Source: Nocardioides sp. SLBN-35
Lineage (GTDB): Bacteria > Actinomycetota > Actinomycetes > Propionibacteriales > Nocardioidaceae
NCBI RefSeq assembly: GCF_006715725.1
Contig: NZ_VFNU01000001.1
Coordinates: forward strand, 62,001 to 126,000
Direction: 5' to 3'
DNA: 64,000 nt
A model generated the notes under the pieces. The model worked only from the letters and a program-made list of their open reading frames with translations, searched no databases and had not been told where the DNA came from. Below are positions 36,116 through 44,012 of the stretch, piece by piece (position 1 is the first letter of the stretch; each line of letters opens with the position of its first letter). The position numbers were made by a program, and so were the translations under genes.

Positions 36116-37546
36116 GTGAACGACCCCCAGCGCCCCGGTCTGCCCCTCTCGGTCCTGCGCGGCATCCTGCGCCGGCTCGGTCACGGCCGACCGGACCCCC
36201 ACCGTCCCGATGTCAGCCGGCCGGACGCCCAGGACAAGCTGGCTGCCGAACGGCTCCGCATCCAGGTCGGCGTCATCCGGGCCGCCCTCGAGGACGTCTC
36301 CGGAGCCCCGGCCAAGGGCAACCGGCCGCCGCGCGACGACGCCGACGTCACCTACCTCTACCGCCGCGGCCACGCTCTCGTGCCCGACGAGCTGGTGCCG
36401 CGGCTGCGCGACTACTTCGCCTCCGACAAGAACCGAGACCGGTTCGACGGCGAGCTGGGCGAGGGCGAGCGGCTGACGGACGGACTGGTCGACGTGTCCC
36501 TGCCCCGGCGTAACGACAAGCAGGACGACGTCCTCGCGACCCTCGACGAGCTCGAGCGCGAGCAGGTCGTCGAGCGGGGCACCATCACGCCCGACCACGT
36601 CGTCTACGTCACCACCAAGGGCTTCTTCTGCCCGGCGACCGAGCCGGAGGTGCCCCGCCAGAGGCTGCCCCAGCCCTGGCCGCCGCAGTCGAAGTCACGC
36701 CACGAGGTGCCGGCAGATCGGAAGGTGCGCGTCTCGGTCGTCGACACGGGTCTGTGGACTGCGGCCGTCGGCAGCACGACGTCCCCCTGGCTCGAGGCGG
36801 ACGACATCTTCGCCGACGCTGCCGACGAGGAATCGGTGAACCCTGCCGCGATCCACCCGTACGCGGGGCATGGCACCTTCGTCGCGGGTGTCATCAGCTG
36901 CATCGCCCCGGAGACCCGGGTCGAGGTCGAGGGCGCCCTGGTCCACGGCGGAGCCGTCTACGAGTCGCGGATCTGCCGTCAGTTGGATGACGCCCTCCAC
37001 GACGACGACCCGCCCCAGCTGATCAGCATCTCGGCCGGCACCCACACCCGTGGTGGCCATCCGATGCTGTCCCTGGTCCAGCTCGCCCAGAACCACAAGC
37101 TCGACGAGCGCGACGACGTACTGATCGTGGCCGCGGCTGGCAACGACGCCAGCAGCGAGCCGTTCTGGCCGGCGGCGTTCGCGACGCAGTACCCATGGGT
37201 GGTCTCGGTCGGCTCCGTCGATCCCGATGCCGGCGTCTCGGACTTCTCCAACGTCGGCGACTGGGTCAGTGTCTATGCGCGGGGTCGCAACCACGTCAAC
37301 GCCTTCCCGAAGGGGAGCTACACCTGCTACGAGCCGCCGAACATCGGCGAGGTCCGCACGTTCGACGGGCTGGCGCAGTGGAGTGGGACGTCCTTCTCCA
37401 CGCCGGTCGTCACCGGGCTGATCGCCGCGCGGATGCGGGAGACCGGTCAGTCGGCGAGGGAGGCGTGGACGGACGTGCTCGCCACCGCCACATCCCGTAC
37501 CGACCCGCGAGGCGGGGCCATCAAGGTCGTCGGCCCGCTGACCTGA
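36116..37546 (+). CDS. Cytosolic subtilisin-like (S8) serine protease
   Basis: A 476-residue protease without signal peptide. Residues 1-200 are a charged, uncharacterised N-terminal region (ALEDVSGAPAKGNRPPRDDA, LDELEREQVVERG). The S8 domain follows with Asp210 (VSVVDTGLW), His252 (PYAGHGTFVAG) and Ser426 (SGTSFSTPVV), plus the oxyanion Asn in AAAGNDAS. Start GTG at 36116 has GAGGAG five bases upstream. It diverges from the CHAT protease gene across a 106-base intergenic region and faces a sigma-factor operon. Pairing of a CHAT and an S8 protease suggests a two-step proteolytic relay, which is inference. Confidence 0.9.
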   Translation: MNDPQRPGLPLSVLRGILRRLGHGRPDPHRPDVSRPDAQDKLAAERLRIQVGVIRAALEDVSGAPAKGNRPPRDDADVTYLYRRGHALVPDELVPRLRDYFASDKNRDRFDGELGEGERLTDGLVDVSLPRRNDKQDDVLATLDELEREQVVERGTITPDHVVYVTTKGFFCPATEPEVPRQRLPQPWPPQSKSRHEVPADRKVRVSVVDTGLWTAAVGSTTSPWLEADDIFADAADEESVNPAAIHPYAGHGTFVAGVISCIAPETRVEVEGALVHGGAVYESRICRQLDDALHDDDPPQLISISAGTHTRGGHPMLSLVQLAQNHKLDERDDVLIVAAAGNDASSEPFWPAAFATQYPWVVSVGSVDPDAGVSDFSNVGDWVSVYARGRNHVNAFPKGSYTCYEPPNIGEVRTFDGLAQWSGTSFSTPVVTGLIAARMRETGQSAREAWTDVLATATSRTDPRGGAIKVVGPLT

Positions 37547-37554
37547 CCTCCGCA

Positions 37555-37611
37555 CGCACCTGACGAATGGGCTGCAGTTCGCACTGATCCACAACCCATT
37601 CGTCAGATGCG
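37555..37611. terminator. Long hairpin between convergent genes
   Basis: CGCACCTGACGAATGGG and CCCATTCGTCAGATGCG form a 17-bp stem with one mismatch around a 23-base loop, between the convergent ends of the S8 protease and the 158-residue gene. Probably a bidirectional terminator. Its size resembles the interspersed palindromes seen elsewhere. Confidence 0.7.
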
Positions 37612-37631
37612 AAGCGAAAACCCGACCCGCG

Positions 37632-38108
37632 CTACAGCGTCACCCACGGCGTGGTGAGCGACCACCCACCCTGCTCGACCACGAACCGCACCGTCCCGGC
37701 CCGGACCCCCTCGAGCCGGAAGAACCCGGCGGCGTCCGCCTCGGCACTCAGCGCGTCGGCCTCGGGGCGCTCGAGGAGGACGGAGGCGGGCTCCACGGCC
37801 GAGGCGGCGGAGCCGGTGCCGATCACCTGGCCGAGCAGGGTCTCGCCGTCCACCTCGATCTCGAGGGTCAGGCCGCTGTGGCCGAAGGACAAGGTGCGCG
37901 GCTCGCCCCCCTCACCGGCGCCGGAGCGGACGGCGGCGCCGGCGTCGAGGGCAGAGTCGTGGAGCAGCTCGGCCAGCTCGGCGTCGACGGAGCGCCAGGT
38001 GAAGGCGGCGCGGGCCGCCGTACGCCGGCGGTCACTGACGGCTGCCTCCTCGGCGACCGCCTCGCCGAGCAGGGTCATCAGCTCGTCGTCGTCCAGAGGA
38101 CCGGTCAC
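37632..38108 (-). CDS. Sigma-factor-coupled small protein (candidate anti-sigma or protease substrate)
   Basis: A 158-residue protein whose GTG overlaps the sigma-factor stop (GTGA). Residues 1 to about 50 are helical and charged (DDDELMTLLGEAVAEEAAVSDRR, then AAFTWRSVDAELAELLHDSA). The rest is a beta-rich domain (LEIEVDGETLLGQVIG, PASVLLERPEADAL and GFFRLEGVRAGTVRFVVEQGG) resembling a carboxypeptidase-regulatory-like fold. I recall similar FTWR-VDAELA proteins next to actinobacterial sigma factors, but know no proven function. Tight coupling to the sigma factor and nearness to two proteases make it a candidate sigma-binding protein that is cleaved. No membrane helix, unlike classical anti-sigmas. 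Confidence 0.72.
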   Translation of the reverse strand: MTGPLDDDELMTLLGEAVAEEAAVSDRRRTAARAAFTWRSVDAELAELLHDSALDAGAAVRSGAGEGGEPRTLSFGHSGLTLEIEVDGETLLGQVIGTGSAASAVEPASVLLERPEADALSAEADAAGFFRLEGVRAGTVRFVVEQGGWSLTTPWVTL

Positions 38109-38677
38109 GGGGTCACCTCCACCAGTCGGCGCAGTGCGGGGGTGCGACGCAGCTGCTCGAGCGCGCGGGCGCGGGTCGGGCCGATGCTGCCGACGGGGAT
38201 GCCGAGGCGGCGGCTGATCTCCTCGTAACCGACGGGTGGGTCGGCGAGGAGGAGCAGGAGCAGCGCCCGGCGGGCCTCGGGGAGCGCGGCGAGGGCCTCG
38301 CGGAGCAGCTGGCGGCTCTCGGCCGCGAGCAGGTCGGTGCCGGCGGCGTCGTCGACGACCGCGTCGAGGCCGGAGGCGTCCTGCGGGTCGACCGGGCGCA
38401 CCCGGCCGCGGGCCGAGAGCAGTCGCAGGCACTCGTTGCGGGTCGTCGTACGGATCCAGCCGGGGAGCGCCGCGGGCTCGCGCAGGTCGCCGAGGTGCTC
38501 GACGAGGCGCAGCCAGACGGTCTGGCTGACGTCGTCACCGTCGGCCTCCGAGAGCCGGTGGCCGCGGATGATCGCATCCACCAGCGGGAGGAAGCGGTCC
38601 ACGATCGCATCCCATGCATGCTGATCTCCTTCCCGCGCCGCGGGGACGAGCGCTGACAGCGGTGAGTCGACGTCCAC
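38105..38677 (-). CDS. ECF-type sigma-70 family RNA polymerase sigma factor
   Basis: A 190-residue two-domain sigma factor. Region 2: AWDAIVDRFLPLVDAIIRGHRLSEADGDDVSQTVWLRLVEHLG (about residues 20-62) and WIRTTTRNECLRLL. Region 4: LPEARRALLLLLLADPPVGYEEISRRLGIPVGSIGPTRARALEQLRR (about 135-180). The IGPTRARAL end of region 4 differs from the common GTVKSRL form and marks a subgroup. GTG at 38677 is preceded by AAGGGGG. No classic zinc anti-sigma or membrane anti-sigma follows; instead the 158-residue protein is translationally coupled. Likely outputs: its own operon and the neighbouring protease genes. Confidence 0.9.
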   Translation of the reverse strand: MDVDSPLSALVPAAREGDQHAWDAIVDRFLPLVDAIIRGHRLSEADGDDVSQTVWLRLVEHLGDLREPAALPGWIRTTTRNECLRLLSARGRVRPVDPQDASGLDAVVDDAAGTDLLAAESRQLLREALAALPEARRALLLLLLADPPVGYEEISRRLGIPVGSIGPTRARALEQLRRTPALRRLVEVTP

Positions 38678-38752
38678 ACCCGACCCCCTTCCCGTGACGC
38701 GGAAGCTTGCGGATGCATCGTCCCGCACATCGGACCCGCGAGCCAGCACCGT

Positions 38753-38777
38753 TGATACGTCGAGATTCCCGGTATCA
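38753..38777. promoter_or_regulatory. TGATAC/GTATCA dyad upstream of the sigma operon
   Basis: TGATAC (38753-38758) and GTATCA (38772-38777) are perfect inverted copies 13 bases apart, in the 192-base gap between the sigma operon and the divergent 128-residue gene. A GGGAAT lies inside the dyad on the minus strand, which could be the -35 of an autoregulated ECF promoter. No other promoter element could be assigned in this gap. Confidence 0.35.
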
Positions 38778-38869
38778 CCGCGACGCCCCGGCGCCTCCTC
38801 CTTCCAGCGCCCCCCGAACACCCCATCACCCCTCGCGGCACTCCCGCGGCTCCCCGGAAGGAACCCGTC

Positions 38870-39256
38870 ATGACCTGGACCGAGACCCACGAACGCACCC
38901 GCATCATCCGCGAGGTCGAGGCGGCCGCCGCGACCGACATGAGCGGCGCGCTGCCCTGGCGCGAGGAGTGGCGCCCGTACTTCGACGGCCCGACGGCGCT
39001 GCTGGCGGCGCTGCGAGCCCGCTGGCAGCACATGTGCGAGGCGCAGCTCGACGCCCGGACCGGCGAGGACGAGCTGCAGGACACCTACGCGCGGCTGCGT
39101 CGTACCGAGGCGGCCGTGCTCCTCATCCTGCGACGGTACGACGCCGGCTCGCCCGGTGCGCCCGTCGTCCTCGGCCTGGCGGGCCCGCGGCCCACGTCCC
39201 TCCCGCGGCGGACCCGCCGGTTCCACCTGCGGGGCGGTCCGGTCCTGCCTGCCTAG
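38870..39256 (+). CDS. Hypothetical protein divergent from sigma operon
   Basis: A 128-residue soluble protein, not recognised. Its N-terminal two thirds look helical (TETHERTRIIREVEAAAATDM, PTALLAALRARWQHMCEAQL and DTYARLRRTEAAVLLILRRYD). The C-terminal part is a basic, proline-rich tail (GPRPTSLPRRTRRFHLRGG). GGAAGG lies eight bases before the ATG. A strong hairpin (39317-39349) follows the gene. It diverges from the sigma-factor operon and could be one of its targets, but the sequence alone does not show it. Confidence 0.65.
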   Translation: MTWTETHERTRIIREVEAAAATDMSGALPWREEWRPYFDGPTALLAALRARWQHMCEAQLDARTGEDELQDTYARLRRTEAAVLLILRRYDAGSPGAPVVLGLAGPRPTSLPRRTRRFHLRGGPVLPA

Positions 39257-39316
39257 GGCGTGACCGACCGCCGTCCTCGCGTTCTCGGCCTGTGGGGGGG
39301 TCGGTGCGACGCGAGC

Positions 39317-39349
39317 GGGTGGCCCGTCCGGACGCCGGACGGGCCACCC
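39317..39349. terminator. Perfect 14-bp hairpin between convergent genes
   Basis: GGGTGGCCCGTCCG and CGGACGGGCCACCC pair perfectly around a 5-base loop, between the 128-residue gene and the convergent MarR gene. Followed by CCCTTCCC; a bidirectional terminator is likely. Confidence 0.8.
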
Positions 39350-39368
39350 CCTTCCCACGCTCAGCGGC

Positions 39369-39875
39369 TCAGCCCTCGCGCTCCTCGGAGCGCACCGTCA
39401 CCTTCTTCAGAAGCCGGTTGAGGGTCGCGAGCTCGCGCTCAGTGAGGGCCTCGGCGAGGTCGTCCTCGGCGCGACCGCGCAGGTCCATCGCCTGGCGCCA
39501 GACGGCCATGCCGGACTTGGTGACCTCGACGATCACCCGGCGGCGGTCCTCGACGGCCGGGATCCGGCGGATCCAGCCGGCCTTCTCCAGGCCGTCGAGC
39601 CGCCCGGTCATCCCCGCGCCGGACACCCCGAGCTCGGTGGCGAGCTCGGTCGGCGACGCGGAGCCTGGGGTGTCGCGGATCATCAGCACGTGCAGGGTGT
39701 CGTACTCGAAGTCGGTCAGGCCGACCTCGGCGACGGCACGCTGCTTGGCCCGGCGCAGGTAGCGGTCGATCCGGTTGACCCGGACGAACACGCCCTCGAC
39801 CGCCTCGTCGAAGGCCAGGTCGAGCCAGTGGTCCTTCCACCGCGCGACGTGGCGGTCCGTCCAGTCCTCGGCCAT
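39369..39875 (-). CDS. MarR-family transcriptional regulator
   Basis: A 168-residue dimeric winged-helix regulator: helix-turn-helix in SPTELATELGVSGAGMTGRLDGLEKAGWIRR (residues about 75-105), followed by the wing with VEDRRRVIVEVTKSG. The N- and C-terminal helices for dimerisation are present. It lies 9 bases after a small membrane-protein gene and close to a divergent MFS exporter whose upstream region carries two dyads. It is therefore likely to repress both and respond to a small drug-like or phenolic compound. Confidence 0.9.
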   Translation of the reverse strand: MAEDWTDRHVARWKDHWLDLAFDEAVEGVFVRVNRIDRYLRRAKQRAVAEVGLTDFEYDTLHVLMIRDTPGSASPTELATELGVSGAGMTGRLDGLEKAGWIRRIPAVEDRRRVIVEVTKSGMAVWRQAMDLRGRAEDDLAEALTERELATLNRLLKKVTVRSEEREG

Positions 39876-39884
39876 GGGCGAACG

Positions 39885-40382
39885 CTACTGCGGGCGCCCT
39901 CGCCAGCGGCCGACGACGCCCGCGCCGACGAGCATCACCGCGACCAGCGGGAAGAGGTACTCGGGCAGCGAGAACCAGAAGTACGTCGACGGCAGGTCTC
40001 GCGTGAAGTCGAAGAAGCTCGGCACGTCGACGAGGTACCAGACGAACGGCAGCAGCCCCCAGACGAGGCCGGCGAGCACCGGTCCCAGGCCGGACAGCCG
40101 GGCGCAGGCGACCACGGCGAGCAGGATCAGGGCACCCGCGACCATCTGGAGCAGCTCGCTGCCGCCCTCGGAGCTGTCCAAGGTCCGCGCCAGCTCCTGG
40201 CGATAGCTCCCCGCTCCGTGGTCGAAGACGAGCACGCCGACGGGGGTCAGCACCAGTGCGACCACCGCGCTCATGAGGTGCCGCAGCACCATCGACGTGC
40301 GGCGTCCGGACGGCGGCGGGACGAACGGGGCCGGCCCGCTCGATGGCGGGGGCGGGGCGTAGGGGGCACCGGAGTCGGTCAT
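39885..40382 (-). CDS. Proline-rich-start membrane protein
   Basis: A 165-residue protein with a cytosolic proline-rich N-terminus (PYAPPPPSSGPAPFVPPPSG) and four predicted helices (VLRHLMSAVVALVLTPVGVL, ELLQMVAGALILLAVVACA, GPVLAGLVWGLLPFVWYLV and SLPEYLFPLVAVMLVGAGVV). This design is common among uncharacterised actinobacterial membrane proteins. It lies in an apparent operon with the MarR gene and shares the intergenic region with the MFS gene. Function unknown. Confidence 0.7.
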   Translation of the reverse strand: MTDSGAPYAPPPPSSGPAPFVPPPSGRRTSMVLRHLMSAVVALVLTPVGVLVFDHGAGSYRQELARTLDSSEGGSELLQMVAGALILLAVVACARLSGLGPVLAGLVWGLLPFVWYLVDVPSFFDFTRDLPSTYFWFSLPEYLFPLVAVMLVGAGVVGRWRGRPQ

Positions 40383-40424
40383 GGGCCGATCCTGCCCCGC
40401 CGGGCCGCGCAGCGAAACTGATAG

Positions 40425-40456
40425 TTCGCTGGCGAATACTTAGATACCGAAGTACT
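40425..40456. promoter_or_regulatory. Tandem dyads, probable MarR operator
   Basis: TTCGCTGGCGAA (40425-40436) is a perfect 5-bp inverted repeat with a 2-base centre. It touches a second, imperfect 22-bp dyad, AATACTTAGATACCGAAGTACT (40435-40456). Both lie between the divergent membrane-protein and MFS genes and just before the MFS start, where repressor binding would block transcription. Confidence 0.5.
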
Positions 40457-40464
40457 CTGCTCCG

Positions 40465-41703
40465 GTGACCACGCCCTCCCCCTTGCGCTCGCGGGACTTC
40501 CGGCTGCTCGTCGGCGGTGTCGCGGTGAGCGGCCTCGGCTCGGCGATGACGCCGGTGGCGCTGGCGTTCGCGGTCCTCGACCTCGGCGGCACGGCCACCC
40601 AGCTGGGCCTCGTCGTCGCCGCGTTCTCGGCCGCCGAGGTCATCACGATCCTGTACGGCGGCGTGCTGGGCGACCGGCTCCCCCGCCAGCTCCTCATGCA
40701 GGGCTCCTCGGCGGCCACCGCGGTCAGCCAGGCCGCCTGCGCCGCCGTACTGATCACCGGTCACGGCTCACTGTGGTTCCTCACCGCGATCGGCGTCGTC
40801 AACGGCTGCCTCGGCGCGGTCGCCCAGCCCGCGTCCAACGCGATGACCCGCTCGACGGTCACCGACGAGCAGCTGGGCCGCGCGGTCGTGCTGCGCAGCC
40901 TGGCCAACCAGACGGCGTTCGCTGTCGGCTTCGCGATCGCCGGTGTCATCGTCGCGGTCACCAGCCCCGGTTGGGCGATCGCCGTCGACGCGGTGACGTA
41001 CGCCGTCGCCGCGGTGCTCTTCGCGATGATCCGGGTGCCGGCCTCGGCGACGGCCGGGCGCGAACGGCTCCTCGCCGAGCTCGCCGACGGCGCTCGCGAG
41101 GTGTTCCGGCACACCTGGCTGTGGCTGCTGATCGGGCAGGCGCTGCTCTACCACCTGTGCTTCGGCGGGGTGCAGGGCGTGCTCGGCCCGATCGTCGTCA
41201 GCGACACCTGGAGCAAGGAGGCCTGGGGCTGGACGCTCTCGGCGCTGATGGCCGGCTTCGTCGCCGGCGGCCTGGTCGCGCTGCGCTGGCGACCGCGCCA
41301 CCTGCTGCGCTGGGGCGTGGTGATGCTCGCGTTCACTGCCGCCTTCCCACTCGCCCTGGCGGTCGCCGGCGACCTGTCCGTCGTGCTGGTGGGCGCGTTC
41401 GTGCACGGCGTCGGACTGCAGCTGTTCAGCGTCAGCTGGGACCTGGCGATCCAGGAGAACATCGCCGAGGACATGCTCGCGCGGGTCTACTCCTTCGACA
41501 CGGTCGGCTCCTACGTCTGTCGCCCGCTCGGGCTGGCACTCACCGGTCCCGTCGCCGCCGTCGTGGGCACCGACCGCTGGCTGGTCGCCGTCGCCGCCGT
41601 GATCGGGCTCAGCTCGATCGCCGCGCTCGGTGCGCCCTCGGTGCGACAGCTGACCCGTCGTACGACACCCGTGTCCGTGACTCCGGAGCCTGCACGCACC
41701 TGA
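40465..41703 (+). CDS. MFS exporter
   Basis: A 412-residue, 12-helix major facilitator of the DHA3-like (Bcr/enterobactin exporter-type) group: RSRDFRLLVGGVAVSGLGSAM, the motif A-like loop GGVLGDRLPRQLLM and VNGCLGAVAQPASNAMTRS. These export drugs or siderophores. Substrate unknown. GTG start at 40465 lies directly after two operator-like dyads and diverges from a MarR operon, the normal arrangement for an inducible efflux pump. Iron control is not indicated: no iron box is seen. Confidence 0.85.
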   Translation: MTTPSPLRSRDFRLLVGGVAVSGLGSAMTPVALAFAVLDLGGTATQLGLVVAAFSAAEVITILYGGVLGDRLPRQLLMQGSSAATAVSQAACAAVLITGHGSLWFLTAIGVVNGCLGAVAQPASNAMTRSTVTDEQLGRAVVLRSLANQTAFAVGFAIAGVIVAVTSPGWAIAVDAVTYAVAAVLFAMIRVPASATAGRERLLAELADGAREVFRHTWLWLLIGQALLYHLCFGGVQGVLGPIVVSDTWSKEAWGWTLSALMAGFVAGGLVALRWRPRHLLRWGVVMLAFTAAFPLALAVAGDLSVVLVGAFVHGVGLQLFSVSWDLAIQENIAEDMLARVYSFDTVGSYVCRPLGLALTGPVAAVVGTDRWLVAVAAVIGLSSIAALGAPSVRQLTRRTTPVSVTPEPART

Positions 41704-41722
41704 AGCTGGCCGATTCCGCGCC

Positions 41723-41781
41723 GCGCCCCATGCGTTTTGGTCGCGACAACTGCGAAATCACGACCAGAACGTAGGGGGTGC
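41723..41781. repeat. 59-bp inverted-repeat element, second copy
   Basis: GCGCCCCATGCGTTTTGG... ending in CGTAGGGGGTGC; arms of about 24 bp pair with few mismatches. Same length and ends as the element at 8656-8714 inside desCD. Here it sits between convergent genes (MFS and amine oxidase) and may terminate both. It reaches to within 4 bases of the amine oxidase stop codon. Confidence 0.78.
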
Positions 41782-41784
41782 GGT

Positions 41785-43290
41785 TCAGGTGAGGGAGTCC
41801 AACACCTCCTGGGCCGCGCGCTTGCCGGAGCGGACGGCGCCGTCCATGTAGCCGGTCCAGTACGTCGAGGTCTCGGTGCCGGCCCAGTGCACCCGGCCGT
41901 GCGGCGTACGGATGTGCCGGCCGTGGGTCGACATGACGCCCGGCGGGTAGATCGCGGTGGGGCCGCCGCCGGTCCACTGCTCGCGGGTCCAGTCGTGCTC
42001 GGTGTAGTCGATCGGGTGCAGCGCCTGATCGCCGAACATGGCGGCGAAGCCCTGCAGGACAGCGGTACGACGCTCCTCGAGCGAGCGGTTGCCGAACTGC
42101 TGCCACGCGGAGCCGCCGACGAACGCGAGCAGGACGCCGTGGCCGGTGTCGGCGACGTGGTTGTCGAAGGCGACCCGGACCGCGCCGGACTCGGCGATGC
42201 CGAAGCCGGTGAGCCCCTTGTCGCGCCAGAACGGCGTCTCGTAGACGGCGTCGCACTTCATCAGCCGGCCCATCTGGACCTGCTCGAGCAGCGCCTGCCG
42301 GCCGGCGGGCATGGCGGGCGCGAAGCCGATGCCGAGGACCTGCTTGGGCGGGGCGGCCACGATCACGCGGCGGGCCTTCACCTTGCCGCGAGCGGTGTGC
42401 ACCCGGACCCGGCCGTGGGCGGGCTGCACGATCCTGGTGACGGCGGCGTTGAGCGCGATCCGCTTGCCGAGGCGCCGGGCGAGCTCGAGCGGGACCCGCT
42501 GGGAGCCGCCGACGAAGCGGCTCTCCTGCGCGCCGCCCGCGGTGTCGGAGTTGCGCTCGAAGGTGCCGGGGGTCGTCTCGTTGCCGGAGCAGGCGATGTA
42601 GTGCAGCACGAAGAGCAGCGAGACCTGGTCCGGGTCGGCGCCGAAGCCGGGCTGGGTCCAGGACTGGATCAGCTTCTCGATCCCCGAGCTGTTGAGGGTG
42701 TTGCGGCGCAGCCAGTCGCCGAGGGAGATCGCGTCCCACTCGGCCGCGCGCGGGTGGGACCAGGGCGCGTCGACGGAGAGCTCCTGGGCGAACCCGTTGA
42801 GCCGCTTCAGTGCGAGCGCCGCGTCGAGCAGGATCGTCGGGTCGGGCGGGACGGTGCCGGTGAACTCCATCCGGCCGAGCAGCGAGGACAGGTAGACGTT
42901 CTTGCCGGTGACGTACTCGTCGAAGGTGGCGATGCCGAGCTTGTGGGCGAGGCCCTTGACGTGGTCCTGGGTCGGGCCGACGAAGGCGCCGCCGGCCTCG
43001 ATGGTGCCGCCGGTGGGGAGCTCGTGGTTGAGCACCCGGCCGCCGACCCGGTCGCGGGCCTCGACGACGAGGACGGAGTGCCCGGCGCCGCGGATCCGGC
43101 GCGCGGCGACCAGTCCGGCGAGGCCGGCGCCGACCACGACGACGTCGACCTTGCGCGGGAGCCTGCCCTTGCGTACGCCGGCGTGGACCTCCGCCTCCAA
43201 CGCGTCGAGGGCGAGCAGACCGAACGTCGCCGCGCCGCCGGCGAGCAGGCCACGGCGGCCCAGGGTGAGTCGCGGGTCGGTGGTCTGCAC
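41785..43290 (-). CDS. Flavin monoamine oxidase family protein
   Basis: A 501-residue FAD amine oxidase. Tat-like N-terminus (LGRRGLLAGGAATFGLLALDAL), Rossmann motif VVVVGAGLAGLVAARRI, GG doublet ARDRVGGRVLNHEL, FVGGSQRVPLELAR, and the C-terminal FAD motif VHWAGTETSTYWTGYMDGAVRSG. It oxidises primary or secondary amines to aldehydes with H2O2. The substrate is unknown; the family covers monoamines, polyamines and tyramine. Whether the RR signal is functional is uncertain, since the hydrophobic region is short. Divergent from a TetR gene 56 bases away, which may control it. Confidence 0.87.
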   Translation of the reverse strand: MQTTDPRLTLGRRGLLAGGAATFGLLALDALEAEVHAGVRKGRLPRKVDVVVVGAGLAGLVAARRIRGAGHSVLVVEARDRVGGRVLNHELPTGGTIEAGGAFVGPTQDHVKGLAHKLGIATFDEYVTGKNVYLSSLLGRMEFTGTVPPDPTILLDAALALKRLNGFAQELSVDAPWSHPRAAEWDAISLGDWLRRNTLNSSGIEKLIQSWTQPGFGADPDQVSLLFVLHYIACSGNETTPGTFERNSDTAGGAQESRFVGGSQRVPLELARRLGKRIALNAAVTRIVQPAHGRVRVHTARGKVKARRVIVAAPPKQVLGIGFAPAMPAGRQALLEQVQMGRLMKCDAVYETPFWRDKGLTGFGIAESGAVRVAFDNHVADTGHGVLLAFVGGSAWQQFGNRSLEERRTAVLQGFAAMFGDQALHPIDYTEHDWTREQWTGGGPTAIYPPGVMSTHGRHIRTPHGRVHWAGTETSTYWTGYMDGAVRSGKRAAQEVLDSLT

Positions 43291-43311
43291 GTCGCCTCCG
43301 AAGATGAATCT

Positions 43312-43340
43312 GTGTCAGGTTCGGGTTCGGAGGCTACACT
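43312..43340 (+). promoter_or_regulatory. Possible leaderless promoter for TetR gene
   Basis: TACACT (43335-43340) lies six bases before the ATG at 43347, so transcription would start at the start codon. The -35 region (TGTGTC at 43312-43317, 17-base spacer) is weak. No ribosome site is seen before the ATG, which fits a leaderless mRNA. Confidence 0.4.
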
Positions 43341-43346
43341 TCGGGC

Positions 43347-44012
43347 ATGCCTTCCGCCACCGTTGGATCCAGCGCCGGTCCGAGCGCCGGTCCGAGCCGC
43401 CGCCGGGTCCCTGCCCAGGCCCGGTCGCGGGAGCGGGTCGAGCGGATCCTCGAAGCAGCCGCCCGGCTCGTGGTGACCAACGGCGTCGACGGCCTGACGA
43501 CACGCTCGATCGCGGAGGCCGCCGAGCTGCCGGTCGCCTCGCTCTACCAGTACTTCACCGACAAGGAGGCCGTGCTCCTCGCGCTCTGCGAGCGCGACAT
43601 GGCCGAGATGGACGACCAGGTCGCCGGCGACCTCGCCGCCGTCGAGGAGCTGACCGTCGCGTCGCTGGTCGACACGGTGATGCGCGCGTTCGTGAAGGTC
43701 TACCACCGGCGCCCGGCCTTCATGCAGATCTGGATGCGCGGACGCACCAACCCCGCCATCTACGACTACGGCCGCCACCACAACCGGCGTACCGCCGAGA
43801 GCCTGCTCGCCTTCGGCATCGAGGCCGGCCTGCTCACCGCCGGTGGGTACGACGAGGAGCAGCTCGCCACGATCGCCGAGCTCGCCGTCGAGGTCGGCGA
43901 CCGCGCCTTCCAGGTCGCCTTCGAGAACGACCCGCGGGGCGACGGCTTCCTCATCGACCAGGCGATCGCGCTGGTCGCCGGCTACCTGGACCAGATCGCC
44001 ACCGGCCGGTGA
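43347..44012 (+). CDS. TetR-family transcriptional regulator
   Basis: A 221-residue repressor: ERVERILEAAARLVVTNGVDGLTTRSIAEAAELPVASLYQYFTDKEAVLLAL (residues about 30-82) is a classic TetR helix-turn-helix, followed by an all-helical ligand domain. A basic leader rich in S, G and P precedes it. The gene ends in GTGA, overlapping a class II aldolase gene, so it controls an operon of which it is the first gene, and perhaps the divergent amine oxidase. Ligand unknown. Confidence 0.9.
   Translation: MPSATVGSSAGPSAGPSRRRVPAQARSRERVERILEAAARLVVTNGVDGLTTRSIAEAAELPVASLYQYFTDKEAVLLALCERDMAEMDDQVAGDLAAVEELTVASLVDTVMRAFVKVYHRRPAFMQIWMRGRTNPAIYDYGRHHNRRTAESLLAFGIEAGLLTAGGYDEEQLATIAELAVEVGDRAFQVAFENDPRGDGFLIDQAIALVAGYLDQIATGR

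Noticed and set aside
33472..38677. Type III-E CRISPR (Craspase) locus
   Set aside because: There is no gRAMP/Cas7-11 gene and no repeat-spacer array; only the protease/sigma logic is similar.
40465..41703. Siderophore exporter role for the MFS gene
   Set aside because: It is far from the des operon, lacks an iron box and is flanked by MarR-type operators, so drug efflux is the safer reading.
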